This document shows, one piece after another, positions 34,266 through 45,129 of a stretch of 64,000 nucleotides of DNA (its first letter is position 1; each line of letters starts with the position of its first letter). Position numbers and translations under genes: made by a program. The stretch lies in assembly GCA_009829735.1 (NCBI GenBank), contig CM020618.1, positions 7,070,627 to 7,134,626 of the forward strand. Direction: 5' to 3'. This DNA is from Pyropia yezoensis. Taxonomy: Eukaryota; Rhodophyta; Bangiophyceae; Bangiales; Bangiaceae. The notes beneath the pieces were generated by a model. That model worked only from the letters and a program-made list of their open reading frames with translations, made no database searches and was not told the origin of the DNA.

Positions 34266-34365
34266 GACTTAGGTTTCTAAGTCAAATCAGACTAAGGTTT
34301 CTAAGTCGAACTATGCTTAGGTAAGTAAGTCAACCAGAACCTTAATGAGTTGACTTAAAGGTAAA
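34266..34365. terminator. AT-rich palindrome cluster between pol and antisense ORF (element C)
   Basis: GACTTAG-GTTT-CTAAGTC is a perfect 7-bp hairpin at 34266-34283; a near copy follows at 34290-34307 and related half-sites to 34365. Just upstream, CCCAAC...GTTGGG (about 34190-34216) is another inverted repeat. Lies between two convergent coding regions, so it may act as a two-sided transcription end; that role is inference. Confidence 0.45.
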
Positions 34366-34640
34366 AGCGAACTCCGATAATGTCGAAGTAACCAGGGGCC
34401 TTACGAAGTAGGATGACCTCCCCAAGCCAAGACACAGAGTGAGGGAGTATGACCTTCCCAAGCAGTGAACAACTGGAAGAAGTTGGACGGGAGGCAAGGC
34501 ACCACTGAGCCAGAAGGGGTACTCCCCAGGGCAACAACCAGAGGCAAGCAATGCCCCCGAGGGGGATGAGTTTATACTCACTACTACCCGGCCACCATAA
34601 GGTTCACCGGGGCCCTCTCCCTCACAAACAATAGCACTCC

Positions 34641-37010
34641 TCAGTGGGTAAACCCACTGCCCGAGGGAGGCCACTCACGCGTCATCGCGTACACCTCCAT
34701 GCTCCACCGGTCGGCCACCTCACGACGGTCAATCACCCGAGTTGCCTCGGTGCATAGCTGGACGAGGGTGCTGCGGCCAGCCTCCACGTCCTCCAGAGCT
34801 GTCTGGAGGCGGTCAAGCACGCTACCGAAGCAACGCGCTGACCCAACCAGCGCAGCACCTGGGGGGATATCCCCCCAGCTAACAGAGAGACCCTCCCGCA
34901 TCTCGCGGGCAATGAGGGCGTCAACGCCCTCATACCATAGACGGGGACCCCCGTCAGGCCTGACAGAGGCAGAAGGTGACACTGGCGCAGCCAGAGGAGC
35001 CACAGGAGCAGATACAGCCATCACCGGAGCCGGTGGCACTTGATATGAGGCCCGGTAGGACCCTACCGAAGAAGCTCCACCGTAAACCCGGCGGGGCCTG
35101 GCCCGACGACGGGACAACTCACGCTCCCCACCCGCAGAGTCCCACTCTCGGAGACGGCGACCAACCGCCGCCGGTATCGGGTTTCCGAACCACGGGGCAA
35201 GGACCTAAAGAGGGTCACGGATAACCATGGGAATACCCAGGTCAGCAACAGCCTCGGTGGACGCCCACCCATGGCAATTGGGCTCACCCGGCTGAGTACG
35301 CCGGATACGCAGCGAGTGACGAGGCAAGGGGGAAGCCCCAGCCTGCGGGTCCCGGTACGGGGGAAGCGCCAACACCCCAGCCCAGTTCACGGCACCGTGA
35401 ACAGCCAGCAGAGCCTCGAACTCCCGGGCCAACCCGGTCTTGGCGGCTATCATGTCCACGCCCAACTGCACGATGTGCCGACGGACACCCGTCGGAAGAT
35501 GAAACAGGCGCCTCTGCCGACGGAAGGACAGCAATAAGGAGACAGCCTGCCCGACGGTAAACTCAAGGGTGAAGGTCCCCTGCAACGCGTGGACAGGCCG
35601 GGAGGCCAACACACTACCGAAGTATCGGAGACAGGAGCCGATGTCAAACCGGAAAGCAGGGGCGGGCTCCCACCCCACCTGCCACGGAGGCGGGCGCACG
35701 GGAGTGTACACCGGCGCGCGATTGTTACCGGTCTGCAACGCACACGTTACATCGGTGCGGAACGCGTCCGCCATGACACCATGGTTGCGTCGCCAGCTCG
35801 ACGCTGACTTCAAACACGCCATGGGCGGGTATGGGGCCGTCAACGTCACGTACGGGGATACCCCCGGGAAGTACTCGAACCCGGGGTACCGGCCGGTGTC
35901 ACCCACCATCTCCCCAAACGCAACCGGCTCCGCCGCCGCCGCCACCCCCCGAGCACTAGCCGGGTAGTCAACCTCCCGCGGCAACGCGGGGGCAATTAGG
36001 TCACATACCCCGAAGGCGGAGTCGAGGTTGACCTCACCCCGCTCCACCCGGGTGCGCCAGAGCTGCGCATGCCGGTCGTCCGGCTGGCTCAGGATCCAAT
36101 GATGCTCCACTCGCACCGCGTTCGGCCGGTTGACCAGCCGCATCAACTCCCGCTCCCAACTCGGGTCCAACTTGACACGCCGGGAGGTCTCTCCAGGGAG
36201 GCGCGGCTGGTGGAAGTCCACCCGCATTCGCCCGGCGGACTCCATCGATTCTTGTACAGACAGGCCTTGAACCCGAGCCACCAAGTCGGATATTGACAGG
36301 GCGGGTTGACCCGCCGCCAAGGCGTCGCCGCCACCCAACGGGGCAACCCGGGCACGACCAGGAAGAATCGGGGGCGCCGGGGGATGCCCCACTGGCACAT
36401 GGACCGTTGCCGGCGGTGCACGAGGCCGAGGAGGAGGAAGAAGGGCGGGCGCCCGCCCGGAGTAGCTCCCGGAGTCCACCGCCATCGGGGTAGATACCTC
36501 TTGACCCCCAAGCGCCCGCGGCACCGCGGGCAGAGCATCGCCGCCACCCGGGCCCGACGTGGGTACCACGGGGGCAGCACGGGTAGACCCGCTACCCGCC
36601 GCCGCGGACACACATACTGGGCGGGCACCCGCACCATCTTGACCGGGCGTCCCGGCCGGGGTGCTGCCACGGCCATCCGCCACGCCGGCAACCCCGTCTT
36701 GAGGTAGAGACGCGCCGGCACCGGCGACAGAAGCCATCCATGCCGCCGGAGGAGTAGTGGTAGAGGCCCCCGCCACACGCGGTTTTCCGCCACCCGACGG
36801 AGCCGTCGTGCCGCTACACACGGATGACAACCCGCCCGGCGCGCCTTCCGGGGCTACACGAACGGTCACCTGGTCTTCCTCGTCCTCCGACGAGCTTGCT
36901 AAGAAGCACTCGGCGGCGGTGGCAGCGCCGGGAACGTCGTCCACCATAAACTCTTCCTCCTCCTCAAGCAGGAGGTCTTCCTCGCCCCCGGGTACCTGGG
37001 GGTCCGACAT
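34641..37010 (-). pseudogene. Antisense ORF of element C (aORF-C), one internal stop
   Basis: 790 codons opposite to gag-pol from ATG 37010 (CACCATGTCG), with one TAG at 35205-35207 where D has CAG. N-terminal 50 residues acidic (LLLEEEEEFMVDD, SSSEDEEDQ); then 200 residues Gly/Ala/Pro-rich; then a globular region: SDLVARVQGLSVQESMES, DPSWERELMRLVNRPNAV, GVCDLIAPALPREVDYPA, YTPVRPPPWQVGWEP, YFGSVLASRPVHAL, RRQRRLFHL; C-terminal part DGGPRLWYEGVDALIAREM, SVSWGDIPPGAALVG and a helical tail. No signal peptide or membrane helix. The globular region aligns with aORF-B. Function unknown. Confidence 0.72.
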
Positions 37011-37589
37011 GGTGAAACCGGGGGTAGCAGGGGCGCCCCGTGCAGAAAAGCCGAGGCCGGCTCGACCCGGTACAAGAAACGCTCGCGCGGACGAGCCAGG
37101 GAAGCGCGGACACCCGCGCTTATAACCACACAGCTGAGCACGAGCGATACGGCAGCGCGGCACGACCCACGCCAGCCGAGCTACGAGGGCGCTCCACCCA
37201 GGCACCTGGACCGGAGCCACGCCCCCCCCACACGGGGTAATCAAGTGGGAGTCACCCCCAACCGCCTTCACGCAACGCGGGCAGCCCCCGCCCCCCACTC
37301 AATCGGCCACTCGAGAGGGGCACCCCTACCACCAGACACCTGGTGGCAGATCCACTTGCACCACCCCCCGGAAAGGGGGGTCGTGAACAAGAACCCGCAT
37401 CGGGAACTCAACGGTCCGGGAAACGGATCGTGTGTGTACCACACAAAGGGGGGCACCCCCCTCAGAAAACCTCAAAAAGGGGTGTCTGTCGCGACAGGGC
37501 GCAAAGCCCCACCAGACTGGTAAACGGTGTCGCGACCCACTTACATTCGCAAACCCGAATGCAACTCGACCCGAGGACGGGCCGAATCT

Positions 37590-37601
37590 AAGGGGGGGAT
37601 A
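37590..37601 (+). promoter_or_regulatory. Polypurine tract of element C
   Basis: AAGGGGGGGATA immediately before the 3' LTR; the same tract precedes the D 3' LTR. Confidence 0.75.
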
Positions 37602-37964
37602 TGTAGCAATATGGTTGTCCGTATTGTGACCCTAATATTAGGGGGGCTACGTCTAATCCTTGGCTTTCAATTTGAGAGTCCGGACTGGTCACGGTATCTA
37701 TAAGTTACGTATGACCAGAGGGACTTGCATCTTGGGGTGGAGGGTAGTTAGTAGTGTATCCGAGGGTTTATAACGAGGGGGCCGTCGGCGAATCCACCGC
37801 CGGCCAAGGTAGAACAACAAACCCCTCCCATTTGGGCTCCCATCTTGGTCCCGTGGCTTGCGCTCCAAGGACAGCAACCTTGGCCTCCCGGTGACGTTGG
37901 TGCCGATCCCTCCTGGTGAGTGTTCCCTGAGAGTGGACGCGCCGCGGATCCCTATTTTGCTACA
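37602..37964 (+). repeat. 3' LTR of element C
   Basis: 363 bp, TGTAGC...GCTACA, about 96% identical by eye to 27240-27602. Confidence 0.95.
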
Positions 37965-37969
37965 ACTGC

Positions 37970-38580
37970 TCCTTACTGGCAGCAGACTGCTGAGGAAACT
38001 CAAGTTGAGCCGAGGTCACCAAGTAGGTACCTCGCCGTAAGTCCTTCTCCATCCGCACATCAAAGTGATGAGTGTGCGGATCGGCCTCGTGATGGTACGG
38101 GGGGCGAGTTGTTACCGCGTCCCAAGTAAAGGTCGGCAAGTCGCCGGGACCCGGGATATTTCCCCCGCGGTCCACCATGGCCTTGGCCCGCTGTACGTCT
38201 TCGACCTCCTCGTCGTCCAGGAAGGCAAACTGGTCCGTCCTGAAGCCGGCAGGGAACCCTACCCTACGGGGAAACTTCTCCCATAGGCGGTCCCATACCC
38301 GACCCATCGCTGCGCCAAGTCGGCCACACGAAGAACAGTCAACCCCTCCTCATAGAGAGGCCAAGCGGGGTCAAACCACCGCCCCAAGGCCTCACGCGGG
38401 ACAACTTGTCCCGCCTCCGGGGGAGATCCCGCCGTAAACCCAAAGCCGGGTGACGCGGGACTCCCATCCCCCGGAGCGAACGCGGAGCCCCCGCCGGAAG
38501 TCCCGGCGGGCGCTGCACCGTAAGAGGGGTCCTCCATACGTTCATCCAAGGAGTCAGTGTTCACCCCCGGGTTCGCCATG
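37970..38580 (-). pseudogene. Antisense ORF of B2, N-terminal part
   Basis: Starts GCCATGG at 38580 (MANPGVNTDSLDERMED), Gly/Ala/Ser-rich, with REALGRWFDPAWPLYEEGL; a frameshift near 38315; then FRTDQFAFLDDEEVEDVQRA and DVRMEKDLRRG up to the junction with element C, resuming at 27239. Homologous throughout to the B1 copy. Confidence 0.7.
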
Positions 38581-38916
38581 GCTTCCTCCGAGTTGGGGAG
38601 AGACGCCCTGGCTACAGCGGCACGAGACCCGCCTCGAGTGGAGGGGGGCTCGGATCGTGAGTAAAGAGTGGCCTCCCCAGCGTGGGGCGGCCCAGTGGAA
38701 GGTGAAGGGGATGTGGTGGTGGTGGTGCAGTGAGAACCGGAGAAAGCAAGCTGCCAAGTGGGCAAGCTTGAGGAGAGGGGCGGTCAACGTGACCGCCTCC
38801 ACATCCGCGCTACGTACTCAAGGGGGGACAGCAAGTCGCGCCCCCAACCCCGAGACGTGCGTTTAAGCACCCCCTCACATGGCCGACGGGGTCGGTCGGA
38901 ACTGAGGAGAGGGGAG

Positions 38917-39386
38917 TGTGGCAGTATGGACCCCCACGGAGGGGGGGCCACACGTGCCATGCAAGGGGCGGCAGGCCACTAGCCTGATCCGTTCCTCCCC
39001 CTGCATTTGGGTCCATATTCCCTAAGTTTGGGATAGTTAGCTTAGTAGTAAATCCAACTTGGATTTGAGGGTTTTCTGCATTTATCGTCTTGAATTTTCG
39101 TGTGGCCCGGTGGGCAGGTGCTGGGGCGGGAGATTCTGAGTGGCGAGATTCTGAGGGGACCCTGGGGGGATTAGGGGAGGGACAGCGGGGCTTGGCCCTG
39201 CGTCCCCGTCCCGACCAAGAAACTGTTGGACCACACACCATCCTCTTTTTTGTCAGTGGGGGGCTTGCCCCACAGCAGGGACAGCGTGTGTGCGACTTGC
39301 ACTTCTTCCGGCTCCCCCGACACGGGAGGCAGCCCTTGTACACCGCCCCAACTTGGGTGCCGTGTGTGCGAGTGGTTTTTGCCACA
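38917..39386 (+). repeat. 3' LTR of B2
   Basis: 470 bp, TGTGGC...GCCACA, preceded by GAGGAGAGGGGAG as polypurine tract (38904-38916). Followed by the second ccatc. Confidence 0.93.
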
Positions 39387-39391
39387 CCATC

Positions 39392-39900
39392 GATGAGCGA
39401 GCGAGCCAGCGGCACGCACCTTCCTTCACGAACTGCCCGCCTGTCCCCTGGCGTCTACCTCAGCCAGAGAAAGCGGCAGGTGCCGCGGCCAGCGCCGCCT
39501 CAGGTGAGGCGTCAAGCCTGAGGCGCCGCCTATGGCGGCAGGCGGCAAGCACCAAAGGTGTGTAGCCACTCCCCCCCTGGCCCCCCCCCCGTCCGACCCC
39601 CCCCTTGCAACCTGCCGCGACAGCAGGCGCCCTGCCGGCGCCGCTACCGCCGCCGCCCCCAATGGCGTCAAGCGGCGATCACCAAAGGGCTGGCCTTCTT
39701 CTCACCCCTCCACCCACCCATCCTCTCAGCCTTCCAGCAACCAACCCGAGCAGCCGCCGCAGAGGCTTGCGCCGCCGCCACCACCGCCGCCACCGCCGCT
39801 CCGGATGGCGGCGCCCCGAAATGGGCACAGGGTATTGCCTCGTTCCAACCTCAACACCCGTCAGTACCCCCCCCTCAGCTCGGGGCGGCTGTGGCCGGCG
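39392..39900 (+). repeat. Degenerate ~130-bp minisatellite, right part
   Basis: Same unit as 18593-19271, with starts near 39531, 39661 and 39803. Poly-C run at about 39580. Continuous with the left part once B2 is removed. Confidence 0.6.
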
Positions 39901-40325
39901 GCGCCGTTGTGCCTGTCCCCGGTGAACGCGGCCACCGCGGCATGTCTGGGCGCATGCGCCCCCCCCACACCCACTTACTCGCATCGCTGCTCGCGCGCGC
40001 ATCCCATCCCCGACTGGCACTCCATTTACGCCCTCACACCGCTCGCAGTCCTCCCCCTGCACGCCGCCAGCTTCCGGACACCCTCTCCCCCTCTGCACTG
40101 CTGGACACACTCGCCCTGCGCGTAGCCAGTCGCTACACTCCACCCCCTCCCCCCCCCGAGATCCCTGCCGTCTTCTCCCGCTTCGGACGGCAAAACAGTT
40201 GCGACCAGTGTTGGTATAAGCAAGAGCAAGAGACAATCGTGTCCAAGGAAAAAAGAAAACCCTGCTGAACGGGGAATAAAAAACCATTGATGGCGACTAC
40301 ACTCTCAGCTTGGCGGACTCCCTCA
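39901..40325. other. GC-rich spacer downstream of Harbinger transposase
   Basis: Proline-coding low-complexity DNA in several frames; nothing convincing. Probably the 3' untranslated region of the transposase plus the inter-gene spacer of the Harbinger element. Confidence 0.3.
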
Positions 40326-40529
40326 CAGGTACGGCTCCAGTAGCTCCCCCCGATAGCAGTAGATGTGCTCGGGTAGGTCGTTACGCAGGGCGACGTGCTC
40401 TTTAGCACTTCGGACCTTTTTCCAGGCCATCATAGCTTGTACCAACGCGATGCGTGCCGCCTGGGCAATGGGCATGATGTCTGGGCCTGCCTCGCCACCG
40501 GTGGGAAGGCGTGCCCCAAGTGGACCTCC
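40326..40529 (-). pseudogene. Harbinger transposase, C-terminal end (cut by element D)
   Basis: Frame from the element D junction: GPLGARLPTGGEAGPDIMPI, then KEHVALRNDLPEHIYCYRGE and LLEPYL plus TGA at 40326-40328. The LRxDLxEHI segment fits the conserved C-terminal end of HARBI1-like transposases. Continues from 50221. Confidence 0.65.
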
Positions 40530-40891
40530 TGTAGCAATATGGATCACCGTAATATGACCCGTATATAGGGAGACTACTTCTAACCCTTAACTTTCATTTT
40601 GGGAGTCCGCATTGGGCACGGTATCTATAAGTTACGTATGACCAGAGGGACTTGCATCTTGGGGTGGAGGGTAGTTGGTGGTGTCTCCGAGGATTTATAG
40701 TGAGGGGGCCGGCGGCGAATCCACCGCCGGCCTTGGTAGATCAAGAAACCCCTCCCATTTGGGCTCCCATCTTGGTCCCGTGGCTTGCGCTATGAGGACA
40801 GCAACCTTGGCCTCCCGGTGACGTTGGTGCTGATCCCCATTGGTGAGTGTTCTCTGAGAGGGGACATGCAGCGAATACCTATTATGCTACA
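40530..40891 (+). repeat. 5' LTR of element D
   Basis: 362 bp; alignable over its whole length with the C LTR, including the TATA-like CTATAAG. Confidence 0.94.
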
Positions 40892-40892
40892 T

Positions 40893-40909
40893 TGGTGGAG
40901 CAGCAGGGG
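40893..40909 (+). promoter_or_regulatory. Primer-binding site of element D
   Basis: TGGTGGAGCAGCAGGGG, one base after the LTR. Confidence 0.85.
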
Positions 40910-41116
40910 AAGGATTTCCGTCACCCTTGTGGTGACGCCGTCTTCGGCTCTGGCACACGGATAGGGATCCAGTCCTTTTCTTGTACTCGTGGTGCTGCGA
41001 TCTGTTTGATTGTGTTGAGTGGTTGCGTTTGACTTCGATCTACTGTTACCCTCCCCCAACTCCCCCCTCGCTCTCTTATTCGTGGTGACCGTTACGTCGG
41101 TTGACTGATTGTGACT

Positions 41117-43295
41117 ATGTCTACCCAAGAGATGGGGAATGTTGAAGATGACGGATCGGCGTCAACGCCGACCCCGGCGCTGAACCCGGAAGCCGCGATC
41201 GGTAGTCCGATCGACAATATTAAGACGCCGATGTTCTCCGGTGCCGGATCGACGATCGGTACGGCACGGACGGCCGGAGGCGGCAAACCGCCTCAACCGT
41301 CCTCTGCCGACCTCACTCCGCCGCCACCTTCACCAGGGGACTCCCTGATGGCATCATTGGCCCGCATCGAGGCCCTGTTTTCCGGACTTGACTCCCGTGA
41401 AGAGCGTACGGAGGACGCACTGGCGGTGCTGATGTCAGCACGCCACACGACGGCACCCCGTCGTGCTGCTCCCACACCGGAAAGGTTCCAACCGGCCGGA
41501 CTACTTTCGGAGTCCACCAGGGTCGACCCCGGTGTTGGTACTCCTGGACAACCCCCGGAAAGGGCGGGTTATGGATCCCACTCGTCAGCCGAATTGGAAC
41601 GTAGCCATCCGGAGCGCTACGCTCGGAGCACCCAGAGCGGGCTCCGCGGACATGATCCGGCGAATAACTGCGCCGGAACAGAGTCGGCGATGGGGGGGGG
41701 GCGGTACCGGATCGCAGTACCCCCTCGACGACGGAAGCGAAGCAACTCGGGTACCCGAGGTGCCGACGCCGGAAGTTCCAGCGTCACGGGTGCAAGCGAT
41801 GACAGCGCAGGTTACTGCGAGCTTACTGAAGCGGATGAAATCCGATGAGTTTACTCATCAACTGGCCAAGCGACTGGATATCCAGGACGCGGACACGGAG
41901 ATTGTTAACGAAGTGTTCAGGTCGGTACTGACTCCGGAACGTTATCGTTTGGAAGACCGATCCACTACCGTTTCAAAATCGATTTGTACTACCTCGCACC
42001 GAGCGATCCGCTCTATGCAGACCCTTATGAAGGAAGTCCCAACGTTCGAGGGCCCGAACGGACGCCCGTTGGCAGTCATCGGCTTCCTGACTAGCTTCAG
42101 GGCAGCCGCGGACAAGGCCCTTGTCAAAAAGGGGCTGGAGTTGGAGATCCTTCCGTTCTTTGTTGATGAACGGGTACGAGGCATCCTCCGCCAGGCATCC
42201 TTTATGCCGGGAATGAGGGTCGCAGCTACCCCCATGAATTACCGTGGGATACTGAAAGAGCTGCTTAGCAGCTACCTCAGTGAGGACAAATGCGAAGACC
42301 ACTATCGGGCCCTTCGCACTGCTACCGCCCAGTCCCGGGAGGATGAAGAGATGTTTGGACGCCGGATCCAAGAGCTCGAATACGAGCTGGGGAAGCTCCT
42401 CGGTGAAGGGGAACTACGAGCCATCCTGTTCGCAGGAGTACCCAACTATGTGTGGATATCCGCACGGGGAGCCGATACGGCTCGGACCAACTTCAGTCGA
42501 CTGATGCACATGTGCAAGTCCCTAGGGGACGCCTACCGAGTGCTACACCCGGAATGCGCCTTGGCCCCGAAGCCCAAGGGTGAGGGAGGCAAACCCAGTC
42601 TTACCCCGGTACCGAGGCAAGAGAAGGTGGAGCGTCAGGCTGCACCAGTACTGGTGGCGACCGAACATATTCCTACGGGTGAGGATGAACCTCTAGTCGA
42701 ACAACAGGGCCACCTGTTGCTACCGGCGACGCCGGTGATTGATGAGCATGGTACGGTAGCGTACATCGCCCCGGCTGGGATTCAGTTTCAGGGCAACGAG
42801 GGAGCGGGCCGGCGCGTCCCGTATGTGCGGACTACAGGGTATGCCCCGGTGATGGGTTACCCCCACCAACCCCTGCCGACATGGGCGGTGCGTACGGAGG
42901 CACCTCCGAACATCGCTAGTAGAACCGACCAGTTGGGGGAGTCCATGTTCCGGCTGGCACCGGGACCCAAGGCCTACCAAGGGGCAAGCACGCGGGCTCC
43001 CGAGGCAGGCAACCGGACCTATGGAGCCAACCCGACGCGGACGCCCGGGACGGCCGGCACGTCCGGATGCATGTTGTGCGGAGACCCCCAACACTGGGTG
43101 TCCTCATGCCCGCTTCTCCCGGAGGAGTCTCGTCGGGCAGCAGCGCATCGCAAGGCATCCATTGGGGGGTATTCCGCAAGAGGCCCGGCACCGGGTAGGC
43201 AGCAAGCTCCAGGAGGAGTACTGGCGGTCGAGGAGGCACCTCCTCTCCGGGATATCCCGGAAGATAGTACCCGGCCGAGTACGAGAAACGAGTAA
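41117..43295 (+). pseudogene. gag: Element D gag, frameshift at a G run
   Basis: Begins MSTQEMGNVEDDGS at ATG 41117. The frame is lost at an expanded G run (about 41692-41702) and resumes to TAA 43293. Knuckle CMLC-GDPQ-H-WVSS-C at 43068-43109. N-terminus about 75% identical to C, but 41839-43149 is virtually identical to C 28549-29859 (one mismatch noticed, 42489). The end of gag reads GAGAAAC instead of GGGAAAC, so the slip site is lost. Confidence 0.88.
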
Positions 43296-43304
43296 GAGGA
43301 AGGA

Positions 43305-45129
43305 CGACCCGGGGTCGCTGTGGCAACCGTAGCAAGCCACCTCGGACTGCGGCGGGGAAGGCCCCACGGAGAGCGCGGTTGAGCCGACGCCGCATCGATT
43401 CCCGGGTACACCATCCGGACCCGACGACACGGCGTCAGGGAATTGATGACCAACCTCCAAGGTTGAGAGGAGAGGACGGGAAGCCCCGTCACGTTGAACC
43501 AGACAACGGCCATGTTCAGGATGCCCGAGCTACACCGGATATCGGTGTAGGCCACGCACTGTTCACCGTAAAGAGTTTCACGGTATCGGCCACACGGGGG
43601 GTTGACCCGCAGTCGACCCGATCACAATACCCTGTACTGAATACAGGGGCTGGACGGAACCTGATCCGGAAACATACCCTCCCGGACATGTGGCTCCCGC
43701 TAGTCAGAGTCCCTCGGGGACCCACGATCAAGGATCCAATGATCGTCTTATTCGTACGACCGCAGCTATATCGCTGCAGGTCACCATCGGGGAGCTCACT
43801 ACGGAAGTCGACTTCCTGGTGTGTGAGACTCTTTCTGTGCCCTGCATATTGGGGTACACCTTCATCAACGTTCACGTTGATGCAATCCGGCCGGGCCGGA
43901 GGACCGTCGAGCTGCAAGAGGACGACGGGACGAAGAAAGGACGACAGACAGCTATCGTCAGGGACCTGACGCTACAATGGAGCCACGTTAACGTGGCTGA
44001 GGTATACGCCAGCGTAGAACCGAAGACACTCCGGCTGGCCAAGCGGACTCTCTTTGAGCCGTTATCCGAGACCGTCCTCCCGGTTAACTGTGACCTCGCT
44101 GGCATCTGCAGAGTCCAGTCCAACCTGCGGACGTACAAACGCCATCGGTTGACTATGGAGAAAGGTATCGTAGACCTCCGGGCGGGGGGGTCATCACTGC
44201 TCGTGATGGCGAACTATCGCCGTAAGGCAGTTACCCTTCCGAAAGGGACTATCCTCGGGATCGCCGAGCTCTACGAAGGAGACATCCTTACCCCTGACAA
44301 AGAAGGTAAAGTGGAACCACTTGAGGTACTGGCGGTCAACGAGACCACCAAGCTGCAGGAACCCGATGACGGGAAACCTAACCCATCAACAGCTCCGGCG
44401 GACATTCCGCCAAAGGACTAAGAAGCCTTAAAGGCACTGGCCGATGCCTACCTCGACCATCTTCCCCCTTCGGTAGCTGAAGGGGTACGACGGATACTAA
44501 GAAAGCATGACGTCATGTGGACCGGCGGGGCGCTGGGTACCATTGGGGCAACCCAACACCGTATAGACCTGGTACCAGGTGCACGACCAGCGCGGTCGCA
44601 ACCGCATCACGCGGGACCTCTGCAACGAGAGATCGTTGATGGAATAGTGAAGAGGATGAGCGAAGCGAAGGTGATCCGACCTTCGATGTCGGAGTGGGGC
44701 GCCCCAGTCGATATCGTACCGAAGAAGGATCAAACCCCTCGGATCTGCATCGATTATCGACGCCTCAACTTGGTTACCAAGAAAGACTCATACCCTTTAG
44801 CAAGGATGGACGAGTGCATCGACTCGCTGGGGGAAGCCACAGTGTTTGCCGCTATCGACTGCAATGCCGGGTACTGGCAGATCCCAGTTGCGGAGGAGGA
44901 CGTCCCAAAAACGGCGCTCGTCTGTCACAGTGGAGTGTACGAGTTCCTATGGATGCCCTTCGGATTGTCCGACGCCCCCGTCACATTCCAGCGGGCCATC
45001 GACATTATACTCTCGGGAGTCAAGCGGCGTAACTGCCTCGTGTACCTGGACGATGTCATCATCTTCTCGCGTAACGTGGACGACCATGTGCAATATGTCG
45101 ACGAGGTACTCACGGGCACAAGCCAATGA
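43305..45129 (+). pseudogene. pol: Element D pol: protease and truncated RT
   Basis: PR active site is NTGAG, not DTGAG (AAT replaces the Asp codon), with a frameshift about 43738 and TAA at 44419. RT 44515-45129: DIVPKKDQTPRICIDYRRL, AAIDCNAGYWQIPV, CLVYLDDVIIF (YLDD 45043-45054). The frame ends at a deletion joint (near 45117) that removes the RT thumb and all of RNase H. Confidence 0.88.

Larger units (their letters stand above)
27240..37964 (+). mobile_element. Element C: Ty3/gypsy chromovirus with long antisense ORF, nested in B2
   Basis: Bounded by 363-bp LTRs with perfect TGTAGC/GCTACA ends and a perfect 5-bp target duplication actgc (27235-27239, 37965-37969). The uninterrupted target is visible in B1 at about 3529-3545, confirming the empty site. 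LTRs differ at about 15 of 363 positions. Order: LTR, primer site, gag, PR-RT-RNase H, integrase, chromodomain, palindrome cluster, antisense ORF, polypurine tract, LTR. Confidence 0.96.
19277..39386 (+). mobile_element. Element B2: Ty3/gypsy element with element C nested inside
   Basis: 5' LTR 19277-19745, 3' LTR 38917-39386, perfect target duplication ccatc (19272-19276, 39387-39391). Element C interrupts it at 27240-37964. Without C the body is about 9.4 kb, matching B1. The region from the 5' LTR through RT is nearly identical to B1 in inverted orientation; similarity then falls through integrase and the 3' region. Inserted in the minisatellite between the two Harbinger-like genes. Confidence 0.95.

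Noticed and set aside
34641-37298. Envelope gene (errantivirus-like) in the 3' region of C, D or B
   Set aside because: The long ORFs are on the antisense strand and lack signal peptides and membrane segments.
27235-37969. CRISPR-like or phage attachment repeats at element edges
   Set aside because: The short repeats are 5-bp integrase target duplications around LTRs; this is eukaryotic DNA.
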